A stretch of DNA of 64,000 nucleotides from positions 1 to 64,000 of the forward strand of contig CACZCK010000010.1 of assembly GCA_902779675.1 (NCBI GenBank). The letters run 5' to 3'. Shown piece after piece: positions 47,942 to 57,585 of this stretch. The DNA comes from an uncultured Coriobacteriaceae bacterium (GTDB lineage Bacteria > Actinomycetota > Coriobacteriia > Coriobacteriales > Atopobiaceae). The notes under the pieces were generated by a model. That model worked only from the letters and a program-made list of their open reading frames with translations, searched no databases and was not told the origin of the DNA. The stretch's first letter is position 1. Every line of letters starts with the position of its first letter. The translations under genes and the position numbers were made by a program.

Positions 47942-48706
47942 ATGGACGTACTCGAGTTGATGGAAACGAAGGTATCTGCCTTCACCAAGACCGACCTCGC
48001 CATCTATGAGTATCTGAAGGCCGATCCCAAAGGATTTGCGCACAAAAGCTATGACGAGCTGGTCACCGATCTTGGCATCTCCCCCTCCTCGCTCATCCGC
48101 TTTGCAAAGAAGCTTGGTTACACGGGCTACGCCGACCTGCAATACCAGCTGGGAATTGACCTTGAGAAGCGCGCCGAGCGCAAGCGCGAGAAGACCATCG
48201 GCGAGACCTACTGCGACTTCATCCTCCAAGAGGAGAAGTCGATTGATCAAGAGGCTCTCGACGATCTGGCACAGTGGGTGGCCGAGGCGAGCAAGGTCCA
48301 TTGCGTGGGGTTCCACCTCTCCAACCTACCCGCACGCTTCCTGAGCGTGGCGCTGCGCGCGCTACACGGCATCGATGCCGACAGCCCCGAGTACGACTAC
48401 CTCATACAGCAGTATCGTGCCGACGAACTCATCATTCTCTTCTCGGTGCGCTCGGGCGAACAGTACCGCGAGTTCCTGAAAGGCCTCGCGAAATCGGCGG
48501 ATACCGAACGACCGCGCGTCGCACTCGTCACGATGAACCCCAGGCATGCTCTGCGAGGCTCCTGCGACCGCGTCATCATGCTGCCGTCGGCAGACAGCGT
48601 CGGCAGCGAGCGCCTCGCCATCATCGACAACATGATGTACATGATGTTCAACGAGATGCTGATGGCAAAGGTGAAGGAGCTTAGGGCGGCGAATCGAGCC
48701 AAATAG
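47942..48706 (+). CDS. RpiR/MurR family transcriptional regulator
   Basis: The 254-residue protein has an N-terminal HTH_6 domain (FTKTDLAIYEYLKADPKGF, LGISPSSLIRFAKKLGYTGYADLQ) and a C-terminal SIS sugar-phosphate domain (VHCVGFHLSNLPARFLSVAL, ELIILFSVRSGEQ). CAGGAGAAG precedes the ATG. It is divergent from the beta-glucoside PTS operon and very probably controls it in response to a phosphorylated sugar. Confidence 0.93.
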   Translation: MDVLELMETKVSAFTKTDLAIYEYLKADPKGFAHKSYDELVTDLGISPSSLIRFAKKLGYTGYADLQYQLGIDLEKRAERKREKTIGETYCDFILQEEKSIDQEALDDLAQWVAEASKVHCVGFHLSNLPARFLSVALRALHGIDADSPEYDYLIQQYRADELIILFSVRSGEQYREFLKGLAKSADTERPRVALVTMNPRHALRGSCDRVIMLPSADSVGSERLAIIDNMMYMMFNEMLMAKVKELRAANRAK

Positions 48707-48738
48707 CCATAGCAAAAGCGTCTTGCTAGACATGCGAA

Positions 48739-48960
48739 AGGCGCCCCGGATTCCCCGAGGCGCCTCACGTTTTCGCAGGTAAATGAGCTAATCCACTATT
48801 CCCACTCGATTGGAAAGTGAATTGATGAGGTGCGCCTTCGTATCACGTCATGCCATGGCGCCCACGCCGTTCGCTGGCGTCCCCCTCGTTTCGCTATCTT
48901 TGGTACTCATTTGGTACTCATGACGGCCGTTATCCCAGCCTGTTCGAGCGGCTTACATGT
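48739..48960. repeat. Element-end module, copy B
   Basis: Same parts and spacing as copy A at 39745-39967: hairpin (48739-48745 with 48759-48765, then CACGTTTT), guaA-like tail at 48796, the 21-bp paired GGTACTCA motif at 48900-48920, and TTCGAGCGGCTTACATGT at 48943-48960. The hairpin also serves as a terminator for rpiR. The connecting sequence has diverged. Confidence 0.75.
48796..48811 (-). other. guaA 3'-end-like tail 3 (att-site candidate)
   Basis: The minus strand reads CCAATCGAGTGGGAATAG, encoding P-I-E-W-E-stop. The last 15 bases are identical to the end of the intact guaA at 51775-51789. Confidence 0.82.
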
Positions 48961-49032
48961 CGGACGACAATTGTTGTCCTGTTGGCCTGATAAGGTTGCG
49001 AATAGAACTGGCAGTGCTGGAAGGGGATCAAA

Positions 49033-50145
49033 ATGAGCCAGCCGGTGCGTCAAGGCAAATCCTTCGCTCCACCAAAAGGGGCAGCAGTCCTAATGGGCGA
49101 CCCCCTCCCGGGACTCACAGCGCAAGACTTCGCTGACGGCCTCGACGATAGCCTCTCTGACCACGACCTTGCGGAGGCAATCGCCCTCATATCCAACAAG
49201 GTCGGCCACCTCATGCACCTCGTAGAGGATGGAGAAGCCTCGGGAGACGAGCTCGATGAGTGGCTCGTCCTTGAGAACAAGCTCTGCCAAGAGGCACTTG
49301 AGCGTGGCGGTTCCATCTCGGGAGAAGGCTTTGGTTTGATGGGGATGATTGCACCGTTCATGGAGCGCAACGGATACAGGGATGCGCACGGCTGGTGGGT
49401 ATGCGACGAGGGAGGCGCCTGCCAAGGCGTCGCGGACGGCATCTGCCCCGAATGTGGCGCGAACCTTGAGGGGTTCGTCGAAGGCTCGTGCATGGGTTCT
49501 CGCTGTCCCGCGTGTGGTTGGTCGGTCGTGACGACGTACACGCCGACAATCATGGAGGACGAGCGGGAGTACGCCATCATCCTCATGCTTGGTGCTACCC
49601 CGGTAAAAGAGGCACTCAGGGCCCTCTCACGCATCGCGATGTGTAACTACATCGAAGTCAGGAGGCTGATGGAAGGTGCCCCTACAACGCTCTTCGTGGG
49701 ACACGCAACCGAAGTCCTCGCATACAAGAACGAGCTCGAAGATGCGAGCGTTCCGATCGAGGTGCAACCCGACTTCCCCTACGACAAGGACGGGAAGCTC
49801 AAAGACGCGGTCAGACTCAACAAGCTCCTACTTGAGACGTTCCCCGAGCTCTCCAAGCAGTTCGAGGAGCACACTTCCTGGAAGGACGGCATGGAAACCG
49901 GCTGCTTTGTCACCTACGAAGACCTGCTGCTGCCACTCGCCCGGCATGCTCTAGATGACCATGACGAGACGCTCCTTACCCGTCTTGGTATCTTCATCGA
50001 GCAACTAATGACGTCCGGTGACGCATACGCCGTCAACCTGGCAACCGTCGGCCTCATCGAGGGTCTCAAGGCCTACGGCAATCCGCTCATTCGTTCGTTC
50101 CTTGGCCCTGTCTCTCTCAAGGAGTTCGACCTGATGGCCTATTAG
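49033..50145 (+). CDS. Zinc-ribbon protein with an L7/L12-CTD-like segment, unknown function
   Basis: This 370-residue protein is not one I can name. Residues 1-120 are acidic and helical. A zinc ribbon follows at about 138-161 (CPECG and CPACG). Residues 180-244 (AIILMLGATPVKEALRALSR, EVRRLMEGAPTTLF) look like the ribosomal L7/L12 C-terminal domain. Residues 262-370 (NKLLLETFPELSKQFEEH) form a helical domain that resembles DUF7674-type domains. AAGGGG lies upstream of the ATG. It sits in the island segment with a DUF1016 nuclease-like protein. A defence or immunity role is possible but unproved. Confidence 0.75.
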   Translation: MSQPVRQGKSFAPPKGAAVLMGDPLPGLTAQDFADGLDDSLSDHDLAEAIALISNKVGHLMHLVEDGEASGDELDEWLVLENKLCQEALERGGSISGEGFGLMGMIAPFMERNGYRDAHGWWVCDEGGACQGVADGICPECGANLEGFVEGSCMGSRCPACGWSVVTTYTPTIMEDEREYAIILMLGATPVKEALRALSRIAMCNYIEVRRLMEGAPTTLFVGHATEVLAYKNELEDASVPIEVQPDFPYDKDGKLKDAVRLNKLLLETFPELSKQFEEHTSWKDGMETGCFVTYEDLLLPLARHALDDHDETLLTRLGIFIEQLMTSGDAYAVNLATVGLIEGLKAYGNPLIRSFLGPVSLKEFDLMAY

Positions 50146-50303
50146 GCCATCAGGCAGACGGGCGCTAGTAATGCCTCCCCGCTTTCGTGTGGGGAGGCAT
50201 CGCACGCTTAAGCAATATGGGCTACAGGTCCCCGTTCAGCCACCTCATCGCGAGCACAGCGCGGGGCAGCCGGCCCAATCCCAGCCGCCAAGCTTATAGT
50301 CAA

Positions 50304-51377
50304 TTACATATCATCTTCGCGCTGTGCCAGAAACACGCGCTTCTGGGCCTCGATTTCCGCGCGTAGTTCCTCCTCGTCGGGGAGGTAGAGCTTGTACTTG
50401 CTCATGAAGAGCTGCTCGCTGTCATGCATCACGGAATAACGGGCGATGTCCTCGTCGGTCTCAGCGCACAGAACGATACCCAAGGTGGGACCGTCGCCCT
50501 CGTTGCGCCTGAGGTCGTCGTACATGCGCACGTACATGTCCATCTGGCCCACGTCCTGGTGCGTGATTCTGCTTGCCTTGAGGTCTATGAGCACGAAGCA
50601 GCGAAGGATGTAGTTGTAGAAGACCAAGTCGATGTAGAAGTCGTCCCATTCGGCGCGGATATGCTGCTGGCGGGCGACAAAGGCGTATCCCTTTCCCAGC
50701 TCGAGCAGGAACTGTTGCAGGTTGTCCAGTATGGCGCTCTCCAAGTCAGACTCGTGGATGTGAGGGTCTGCCGGCAATCCGAGGAACTCCATGACCATGG
50801 GGCTCTTCACGAACGCGAGCCTCTCGGCCCTCTCCGTCGCGCCAGAGGCGAGGGCCTCGCTTTGGCTCGGCTCGACACCGCTCGACAGCATGCGCTCGCA
50901 GTACTGGCTGGATATGTTTCGGGAGAGCTGCTTGACGCTCCAGCCCTGGCTGGCGGCCTCCCGCTCGTACCACGCACGGGCCTCGTCACTTTGCACGCGC
51001 AAGAGCTCCCGATAGTGTGTCCAAGTGAGGAGAACGTGAGATTGTCCACTTGCCGCGTGGACAATCTCCGGGAACATCCGATAGAACTGAACGTACTGGT
51101 ACAAGCTCGTCCTCGTGTAACCCTTTCCGTAGGTCGCCGTCAGCTCTTTGGCCAGCATTGGCACCACCTTGCGGCCGTACAGCTCCAGACGCGTGTCCCC
51201 GCCCAGCTCCTCCTCGGCGATGCGCCTGCCCAGGAGCCAGTTGCGCACCACAAGCGCCACGTTGACAGCCTGATGGGCACTGCGCTGCGCAGAGTCAATA
51301 ATGAGCTTGGCGTCCCCGACGAGGTCGCCGGTGTTTCCGTACTCGATACCGCCGCCGATCTGCTGGATCTCGTTCAC
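50304..51377 (-). CDS. DUF1016/YhcG-type PDDEXK nuclease-domain protein
   Basis: The 357-residue protein has the two domains of the YhcG family. The N-terminal part (VNVALVVRNWLLGRRIAEEELGG, YGRKVVPMLAKELTATYGKGY) is the DUF1016 helical domain. The C-terminal part has a PDDEXK-like core, DFYIDLVFYNYILRCFVLIDLKAS. I chose the GTG at 51377 because family members begin NEIQ and GGGGTGAT precedes it; the frame runs on to 51554. Such proteins are linked to mobile elements and restriction-type loci. It is in the segment next to guaA. Confidence 0.87.
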   Translation of the reverse strand: MNEIQQIGGGIEYGNTGDLVGDAKLIIDSAQRSAHQAVNVALVVRNWLLGRRIAEEELGGDTRLELYGRKVVPMLAKELTATYGKGYTRTSLYQYVQFYRMFPEIVHAASGQSHVLLTWTHYRELLRVQSDEARAWYEREAASQGWSVKQLSRNISSQYCERMLSSGVEPSQSEALASGATERAERLAFVKSPMVMEFLGLPADPHIHESDLESAILDNLQQFLLELGKGYAFVARQQHIRAEWDDFYIDLVFYNYILRCFVLIDLKASRITHQDVGQMDMYVRMYDDLRRNEGDGPTLGIVLCAETDEDIARYSVMHDSEQLFMSKYKLYLPDEEELRAEIEAQKRVFLAQREDDM

Positions 51378-51774
51378 GCATATCACCCCGCATTGCCGCC
51401 GCTCTGTTACCGTTCCAATTCTATCAACCGCATCGGACAGAAAAGGAGCCTGGCCCTGTCGTCGTTTAGGCCATCTACCTGCGTGAGTATCGTTTGAGTA
51501 CCAGCGGGATGAATTCCGCGCACATAGCAAGCTCCCGTGAGTACCAGGGGCCATCGGCGCTGGTGATCAGCACATTATCGTGAGGCCAATTGAGATCTTC
51601 GGTACTAGATACCTCAACCAGGGCTCTTTAGCTGGGCAAACGCTCATCATGCTCGGCGCAACGAGCCAACCACCTCTCTACCGGCTTGCAGGTCCACAAA
51701 CGCAAGACGGCGCACCTGGTAGACCACAGCCTACCGGATGCGCCGTCAGAGAGACCTCACGATAATGTGCTGAG
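51378..51774. other. Noncoding right edge of the guaA island
   Basis: No gene is visible. The stretch contains TGAGTATCGTTTGAGTACCAG (in part) at 51484-51504 and GTGAGTACCAGG at 51537-51548. These are reverse-orientation relatives of the paired GGTACTCA motif of modules A and B. Next to guaA it contains the guaA terminator. These may be integrase arm sites at the right end of the island. Confidence 0.55.
51697..51747 (-). terminator. guaA terminator
   Basis: A 9-bp outer stem (51706-51714 with 51739-51747) contains a smaller inner stem GGTAG/CTACC. On the minus strand it is followed by TTGCGTTTG. It lies 28 bases after the guaA stop. Confidence 0.7.
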
Positions 51775-53364
51775 CTATTCCCACTCGATCGTTGCGGGAG
51801 GCTTGGGGGTGATGTCGTAGACCACGCGGTTGATGCCTGCAACCTCGCCAACGATGCGTCCGCTGATGCGCGCGAGCACGTCGTAGGGCAGTCGCGCCCA
51901 GTCTGCCGTCATGGCGTCGGCGCTCTCCACCGCGCGCAGGATGACAGGCCGCGCGTAGGTGCGCTCGTCGCCCATCACGCCCACGCTCCTGATGTCGGGC
52001 AGCACCGCAAAGTACTGCCAGCAGCTATGCTCGGAGTTGCGGTCGCCGGTCTGCTCAAAGAGCTGCTGGTTGTACCCGTCCAGCTCCTCGCGCACGATGG
52101 CGTCGGCATTGCGCAGGATCTCGAGCTTCTCGGGCGTCACCTCTCCGATGATGCGAATGGCCAGCCCCGGCCCAGGGAACGGCTGGCGGTACACCATCGC
52201 CTCGGGCAGCCCCAGCGCCACGCCCAGCTCGCGCACCTCGTCCTTGAAGAAGTGGTCGAGCGGTTCGATGAGGTCGAAATGCACGCCCTCGGGGAAGGGA
52301 ATCAGGTTGTGGTGGCTTTTGATGGTCGACGCCTTGCCGCCCGTCTTGCGTGCACCGCTCTCGATGATGTCGGGATAGATGGTGCCCTGCGCCATGAAGC
52401 GCACGCCATCCAGACGCTGCGCCTCGTCAAAGAACACGCGCCAGAACTCGGTGCCAATGCGGCGGCGCTTCTCCTCGGGGTCGGTCACGCCCGCCAACAG
52501 CGCGGCATAGCGCTCCTCGGCATGCACGTGTACGAGCGGCATGTTGAACTGCTCGCGGAAGACCTGCTCAACCAGCTCGGGCTCGCCCTTGCGCAGCATC
52601 CCGTGATTCACAAAGACGCAGGTCAGCTGGTCACCAATGGCACGGTGCACCAGCGCAGCCACCACGCTGGAGTCCACACCGCCCGAAAGGCCCAGGATCA
52701 CGCGGTCCTCGCCCACCTGCGCGCGAATCTCGGCCACCTTCTGCTCGATGATGCCCTCCATAGTCCAGCTGGGCTCCAGTCGGCAGATGCCAAACAGGAA
52801 GTTCTCCAGCATGCGGTGGCCATAGGCGGTGTGGCGCACCTCGGGGTGGAACTGCGTGGCGTACAGTCGCCGCTCGGCGCACTCCATGGCGGCAACGGGG
52901 CACGTCGCCGTGTGTGCCGTGACCACAAAGCCCTCAGGTACGCGACTCACCGAGTCGCGATGGCTCATCCACACAGTCTGCTCGCCAGGTGTGGACACGA
53001 GCAGCTCCGACGAACCCGCACGAACAAGATCGGCAGGTCCGTACTCGCCCGTCTCGGCGTGCGCGACCTCGCCTCCTAGCGTGACCGCCATGATCTGGTG
53101 GCCGTAGCAGAAACCCAGCACGGGCAGACCCAAATCGAAGATCGCCGGATCGACGCGCGGGGCATCCTCGGCATACACGCTGGCAGGCCCGCCCGACAGG
53201 ATCAGCGCCGCCGGCCCCATAGCCGCCAGCTCGCTAGCCGCAATGTCGCAGGGCACAATCTCGGAATAGACATGCAGATCGCGCACGCGACGCGCGATGA
53301 GCTGCCCGTACTGGGCGCCGAAGTCGAGAACTGCCACAAACTGCCGAGTCGCCTGGTCTGCCAT
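51775..53364 (-). CDS. guaA: GMP synthase (glutamine-hydrolysing)
   Basis: GuaA makes GMP from XMP using glutamine and ATP. The 529-residue protein has the class I amidotransferase nucleophile Cys86 in GFCYGHQ, His in ATQFHPEVRHT, then the PP-loop LSGGVDSS and the C-terminal dimerisation domain ending KPPATIEWE. Nothing is missing. The 3' end encodes I-E-W-E-stop, and copies of this end are found downstream at 48796, 41319 and 39803, so the gene end appears to be an integration site. The start at 53364 follows GGGGAGG. Confidence 0.97.
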   Translation of the reverse strand: MADQATRQFVAVLDFGAQYGQLIARRVRDLHVYSEIVPCDIAASELAAMGPAALILSGGPASVYAEDAPRVDPAIFDLGLPVLGFCYGHQIMAVTLGGEVAHAETGEYGPADLVRAGSSELLVSTPGEQTVWMSHRDSVSRVPEGFVVTAHTATCPVAAMECAERRLYATQFHPEVRHTAYGHRMLENFLFGICRLEPSWTMEGIIEQKVAEIRAQVGEDRVILGLSGGVDSSVVAALVHRAIGDQLTCVFVNHGMLRKGEPELVEQVFREQFNMPLVHVHAEERYAALLAGVTDPEEKRRRIGTEFWRVFFDEAQRLDGVRFMAQGTIYPDIIESGARKTGGKASTIKSHHNLIPFPEGVHFDLIEPLDHFFKDEVRELGVALGLPEAMVYRQPFPGPGLAIRIIGEVTPEKLEILRNADAIVREELDGYNQQLFEQTGDRNSEHSCWQYFAVLPDIRSVGVMGDERTYARPVILRAVESADAMTADWARLPYDVLARISGRIVGEVAGINRVVYDITPKPPATIEWE

Positions 53365-53635
53365 ACCGTGCCTCCCCTGTCATGCGTTTATGCGGCACAT
53401 CATAGCGCGCGCATTACCGTCCTTCGGCAAGCCCTTATCAAACCGCAATAATGTAGAGGGCCCGCCCGCTCGACGCAGGCTCAAAGCCTCAGGTACATGG
53501 GCAAACAACGTGCTTTTTGTCAATCTTTGCCCAGATAGCGGCCCTAGGGCTATCATTGACTAGTTATGCTGCGAATTCCTTGGCGATACTTTACGGATTC
53601 GCTTTTCGTGTTCACTAAGTAACCGAGGGGGACCC

Positions 53636-54955
53636 TTGGCTCGAAAGAAGCATGCGCGCCCGGCGGGCGACGAGCTGCCGCTCTCACGCAACACCGCCGC
53701 CGACTACTATGGCAGCAAGCTGCGCACCCAGAAGCGCAAGCGTGTCATCAGGACCGTTCTCATGGCGTTGCTCGCCGTGCTCGTCACAGGCACGGTCGCC
53801 GTTGCCGCGTTCGTCAACGACATCAACCACAAGATCACAGGCTCCGTCGACGCCAGGCTGCAGGGCGTGCTTACCACCCAAGAGGCTGGTAAGCCCTTCT
53901 ACCTGCTGCTCATTGGCATCGACAAGGACCAGGCGCGCACCAACGACCCAACGTACGGCAAGGAGGACAGCGGCTACCGCTCCGACTCCATCATGCTGAC
54001 GCGCATCGACCCCAGCGAGAAGAAGGTCACGATGGTCTCCATCCATCGCGACACCCTCGTTGACCTGGGCGAGAACGGCCAGCAGAAGATCAATGCCGCA
54101 TATGCCATCGGTCAGGAGACCTACACCACGCAGGTCATCTCCGAGTTTGCCGGCGTGCCCATCGCGCACTACGCCGAGGTCGACATGGACGGCCTTGCCG
54201 CCGTCATCGACACCATCGGCGGCATCGACGTGACCGTCGACATGGACGTCAAGGATCCGTACTACACGGGCATCGACCTCAAGAAGGGCACCCATCACCT
54301 CGACGGCCACACCGCCGCGCTCTTCTGCCGCTGTCGCCATGCCTACGACGCCTACGGCGACGGCGACCGCTATCGCGCCGCCAACCAGCGCCAGGTCATC
54401 TCGACGGTGGCCAAGAAGGTGCTGACCAGCGACCCGGCGACCATCGCGGCAACCGTGTCGACCATGGCCTCCTACGTGCGCACCGACCTCGACGTGGCAT
54501 CCATCGTCTCGCTGTCCATGCAGTTCATTGGCATGGACCTCGAAAACGGCTTCTACATGGGCATGGAGCCCACCACGGCCAAGTACATCAACGCCACGTG
54601 GTACGAGCTCTGCGACACCGAGGCCTGGCAGAAGATGATGACACGCGTGGACCAGGGCCTGCCGCCCACCGAGCCGGGCGACGTGGACCCGCTGGAGACC
54701 TCCCCCGACACAGGCGAGTCGGTCGACCTGGAGTCCACCACTGGTGAGGTCTACTACGAGGACACCTACTACGAGGAGCCCACCTATTACGAGGAGCCTA
54801 CGTACTACGAAGAGGAGAGTTACGACTACTCAGAGGACTACACCACCTACGAGGAGCCGGCATACGAGGAGCCAGCCTACGAGGAGCCCTCATACGACCA
54901 GGACACGGGTGAGTATGTGGAGCAGTACTCGGAACCTTCGGCCGAGATGGGCTGA
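53636..54955 (+). CDS. LCP (LytR-CpsA-Psr) family cell-wall protein
   Basis: LCP enzymes attach teichoic acids or other polymers to peptidoglycan. The 439-residue protein starts at TTG (GAGGGGG upstream), has a short basic cytoplasmic end, a membrane helix at about 38-60, and an LCP domain at about 88-250 (LLIGIDKD, RSDSIMLTRIDP, VSIHRDT, KINAAYAIG, DTIGGIDVTVDMD, DGDRYRAANQRQV). The C-terminal 80 residues are a Tyr/Glu/Pro repeat (YYEEPTYYEEPTYYEE, YEEPAYEEPAYEEPSY), probably a wall-spanning tail. Confidence 0.94.
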   Translation: MARKKHARPAGDELPLSRNTAADYYGSKLRTQKRKRVIRTVLMALLAVLVTGTVAVAAFVNDINHKITGSVDARLQGVLTTQEAGKPFYLLLIGIDKDQARTNDPTYGKEDSGYRSDSIMLTRIDPSEKKVTMVSIHRDTLVDLGENGQQKINAAYAIGQETYTTQVISEFAGVPIAHYAEVDMDGLAAVIDTIGGIDVTVDMDVKDPYYTGIDLKKGTHHLDGHTAALFCRCRHAYDAYGDGDRYRAANQRQVISTVAKKVLTSDPATIAATVSTMASYVRTDLDVASIVSLSMQFIGMDLENGFYMGMEPTTAKYINATWYELCDTEAWQKMMTRVDQGLPPTEPGDVDPLETSPDTGESVDLESTTGEVYYEDTYYEEPTYYEEPTYYEEESYDYSEDYTTYEEPAYEEPAYEEPSYDQDTGEYVEQYSEPSAEMG

Positions 54956-54983
54956 CGCTTCGCCCGCAATCGCGCTACGCACG

Positions 54984-55015
54984 AGGCCCCCGGCAGTGCC
55001 GGGGGCCTCTTTGTT
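54984..55015 (+). terminator. Terminator after the LCP gene
   Basis: A 12-bp perfect stem (54984-54995 with 54997-55008) is followed by CTTTGTT. It lies 28 bases after the LCP stop and also separates it from the convergent ychF gene. Confidence 0.85.
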
Positions 55016-55037
55016 ACCTTGGGTTGTGCCGCACGCG

Positions 55038-56102
55038 CTACACGTTGAACATGAAGTGCATCACGTCACCGTCCTGCACCACGTAGTCCTTGCCCTCCAT
55101 GCGCAGCTTGCCGGCGTTCTTGCATCCCTGCTCGCCGCCCAGCTCCACGTAGTCGTCGTAGCTGCAGACCTGTGCCTTGATGAAGCCACGCTCAAAGTCG
55201 GAGTGGATGACGCCAGCTGCCTGCGGAGCCTTGGCACCCACTGGAATGGTCCACGCCTTGACCTCCATCTCGCCAGCGGTGAAGTAGCTCTGCAGACCCA
55301 GCAGACGATAGGCTGCCTGCACCAGCGTGGCCAGACCACTCTGCTTGAGGCCCAAATCGGCCAGGAACTCGGCGGCGTCCTCGGGGTCGAGCTCGATCAG
55401 CTCGGACTCCACCTTGGCGCTGATGGGAACAACCTCCGCGCCGCCGATGGAGGGAATCTCGGCGTCGAGCGCATCCTCGTCGACGTTGGCCACGTACAGG
55501 ATGGGCTTCATGGTCAGCAGGAACAAGTCGTGCGCGGCATCGCGCTCCTCGTCGGTCATGGGCAGATCGGCGGCACGGTTGCCGTCGTTGAGCCACTCCT
55601 GCAGGCGCTTGGCAATGGCGAGCTTAGGCGCATTGGCCTTGTCGCGACGCGCCTCCTTCTCGAGTTTGGGGATGGCCTTGTCGAGAGTACCGAGGTCAGC
55701 CAGCACTAGCTCGGTCTGGATGGTGTCCATATCACTCTGGGGGTCATGGCTGCTCTCGTGACGGATGACGTCAGGATCGGAGAAGTAGCGAACCACCTCG
55801 CAGATGGCGTCGGTCTCACGGATGTTGGCCAAGAACTGGTTGCCCAGACCCTCGCCCTCGCTGGCACCCTTGACCAGGCCAGCGATATCCACGAACTCGA
55901 CCGTAGCAGGCACGATACGCCCGGGGTGCACGATGTCGGCCAGCACCTGCAGGCGCGTGTCGGGGACGTCGACGATGCCCACATTGGGGTCGATGGTGGC
56001 GAAGGGATAGTTGGCCGCCAGGCCACCCTTCTTGGTGAGGGCAGTAAAGAGCGTCGACTTGCCCACGTTGGGCAGTCCCACGATGCCAATGGACAGGGCC
56101 AT
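55038..56102 (-). CDS. ychF: YchF family ATPase
   Basis: YchF is an Obg-family P-loop protein that binds ATP in preference to GTP and associates with ribosomes. The 354-residue protein has G1 GLPNVGKST at 8-16, the switch region [18 protein letters not shown], the G4-variant LYVANVDED and a C-terminal TGS-like domain ending [22 protein letters not shown] precedes the ATG at 56102. Confidence 0.97.
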   Translation of the reverse strand: MALSIGIVGLPNVGKSTLFTALTKKGGLAANYPFATIDPNVGIVDVPDTRLQVLADIVHPGRIVPATVEFVDIAGLVKGASEGEGLGNQFLANIRETDAICEVVRYFSDPDVIRHESSHDPQSDMDTIQTELVLADLGTLDKAIPKLEKEARRDKANAPKLAIAKRLQEWLNDGNRAADLPMTDEERDAAHDLFLLTMKPILYVANVDEDALDAEIPSIGGAEVVPISAKVESELIELDPEDAAEFLADLGLKQSGLATLVQAAYRLLGLQSYFTAGEMEVKAWTIPVGAKAPQAAGVIHSDFERGFIKAQVCSYDDYVELGGEQGCKNAGKLRMEGKDYVVQDGDVMHFMFNV

Positions 56103-56171
56103 GCTGTCTCTCCTATCTCGTTTCTGCGACGAGGGCCGTTGGGGTCGGGACTCGTCGCTCAAGTCCTTGCG

Positions 56172-57437
56172 TTATGCCTCGTCGGTCTCCACCAGGCGCC
56201 CCAGCGCGTCGAGCGTCTTCTTGAGCTTCTCGCGCCCCTCGGCCTTGGCCTTCTGCACCTTGGCACGTTGCTCGGCGTACTTCTCCGCGTTTGGGTCGGG
56301 CACCACCAGCTCCGCCGGGTCGACCGGCTCCATGCGCAGCGCCTCGTCCTCGCAGACCCTGACGCACGCGCCGCAGTTGAGGCAGTAAGCGGGCTCCACC
56401 GAGAAGTGACCACCCTGGTCGAGGTCGCAAGCATGCACGGGGCACACGCGCACGCACTCGCCGCACATGGAGCACAGCGAGCTGTCGCACACGGGCACCT
56501 CGAGGTCAAAGACGTTGGCCAGAACCGGCGAATCCTGAATGGTGGAGAGCATCAGCTTGCGACTCTGCGTGAGCATATGCCTGCGGTTGGAACTGGTCTT
56601 GCCGCCCACGGCCTCCTCAAGCGCCTTCTGCATGTCGTTGACCTTCTGGGTGTGGCGCTTGATGCGCGCGGCCACCGCCTTGGCTCCCAGCAGCGTCGGA
56701 TTGCCCGCCAACAGCACGTTCTGCCCGGCGCGGGCCATGTTCTGCACGAACTGACCACGCTTGTAGGCGCGCGTCTGCTCGTGGTTGAGGTTAGCCTCCT
56801 CGACCTCGAGCCCCACCGAGAAGCCGCTCCACTCCTCCGCCTGACCGATGTGGTCGACGTAGACCTCCTCGCCGGTGGTGGTGCGGCAGCGGTCGCAGAT
56901 ACCCACGGGCAGATACACGCTGATGTTGTCGTAGTCCACAAGCAACGAGAACCACAGCTCTGGCGTGAGCACACCCACGCACGGAAGCAGGACCTCGTTG
57001 TCTTTTGGGTAGCGGCCCAGCGCGCGCGTGCAGGTCACGTAGCACTGCTCGTAGATGCTGGCGGTACGCGCGATCTTGTCGTACAGCTGCTTGCTCATGA
57101 GCTTGGGCAGCTGCATGGCCTCCGTGGGGCAGACCGACAGGCACAGGCCGCACTCGCGGCAGTCGTCGGTGATCTTTATGGCCTTGGGGCCGATGTCGAT
57201 GGCATTGCTCGGGCACGTCTCCAGGCACCGGTTGCACACGTCGGCACGGCCCGAGGCCACCTGCAGGCAGTACACCGAGTTGGTGCGTGGCCTGCCCTTG
57301 TAGTCGGCGGGGTTGAACACGCGCGCCTTGTTGGGATCCACCAGCGAGTCGGCGATGTCGCCCAGGGGGTTGGAGACCTTCTCCCAGTCCCGCTGGATGT
57401 CGATAAGATCGTCGAGCATGTCGCGCTCTTGGGCCAC
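56172..57437 (-). CDS. Multi-cluster 4Fe-4S binding protein
   Basis: The 421-residue protein starts at GTG with GAGGAGGGGG upstream. It has ferredoxin-type Cys motifs at both ends: CNRCLETCP at 68-76 and CRECGLCLSVCP at 93-104, then CSMCGECVRVCP and CLNCGACVRVCE near residues 320-370. A central part (EEVYVDHIGQAEEWSGFSVG) has no recognised domain, and the C-terminus is a Lys/Glu-rich helix. It probably transfers electrons among anaerobic redox enzymes. It is 69 bases upstream of ychF, with no redox partner nearby. Confidence 0.85.
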   Translation of the reverse strand: MAQERDMLDDLIDIQRDWEKVSNPLGDIADSLVDPNKARVFNPADYKGRPRTNSVYCLQVASGRADVCNRCLETCPSNAIDIGPKAIKITDDCRECGLCLSVCPTEAMQLPKLMSKQLYDKIARTASIYEQCYVTCTRALGRYPKDNEVLLPCVGVLTPELWFSLLVDYDNISVYLPVGICDRCRTTTGEEVYVDHIGQAEEWSGFSVGLEVEEANLNHEQTRAYKRGQFVQNMARAGQNVLLAGNPTLLGAKAVAARIKRHTQKVNDMQKALEEAVGGKTSSNRRHMLTQSRKLMLSTIQDSPVLANVFDLEVPVCDSSLCSMCGECVRVCPVHACDLDQGGHFSVEPAYCLNCGACVRVCEDEALRMEPVDPAELVVPDPNAEKYAEQRAKVQKAKAEGREKLKKTLDALGRLVETDEA

Positions 57438-57585
57438 GTCTCCCCCTCCTCTCGTTGCGCCGTAATCACCAATTGTAGCAGTGCACAACAGGCAAAGGGC
57501 CAACCCGCAAAACCCCACAGGTCGGCTCTTCCGTGCGAAGCTGCCACCACCGCTGCCCAGGGTGGTGTATGCCGAGACGCGGGAG

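Larger units (their letters stand above)
48707..49032. other. Noncoding stretch holding element-end module B
   Basis: No intact gene is visible. It contains the rpiR terminator hairpin, the third guaA-like tail, the paired GGTACTCA motif and, on the minus strand near 48955-49020, the tail of a lost gene ending S-I-R-N-L-I-R-P-T-G-Q-Q-L-S-S-D-M-stop. These parts are described separately. Confidence 0.6.
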
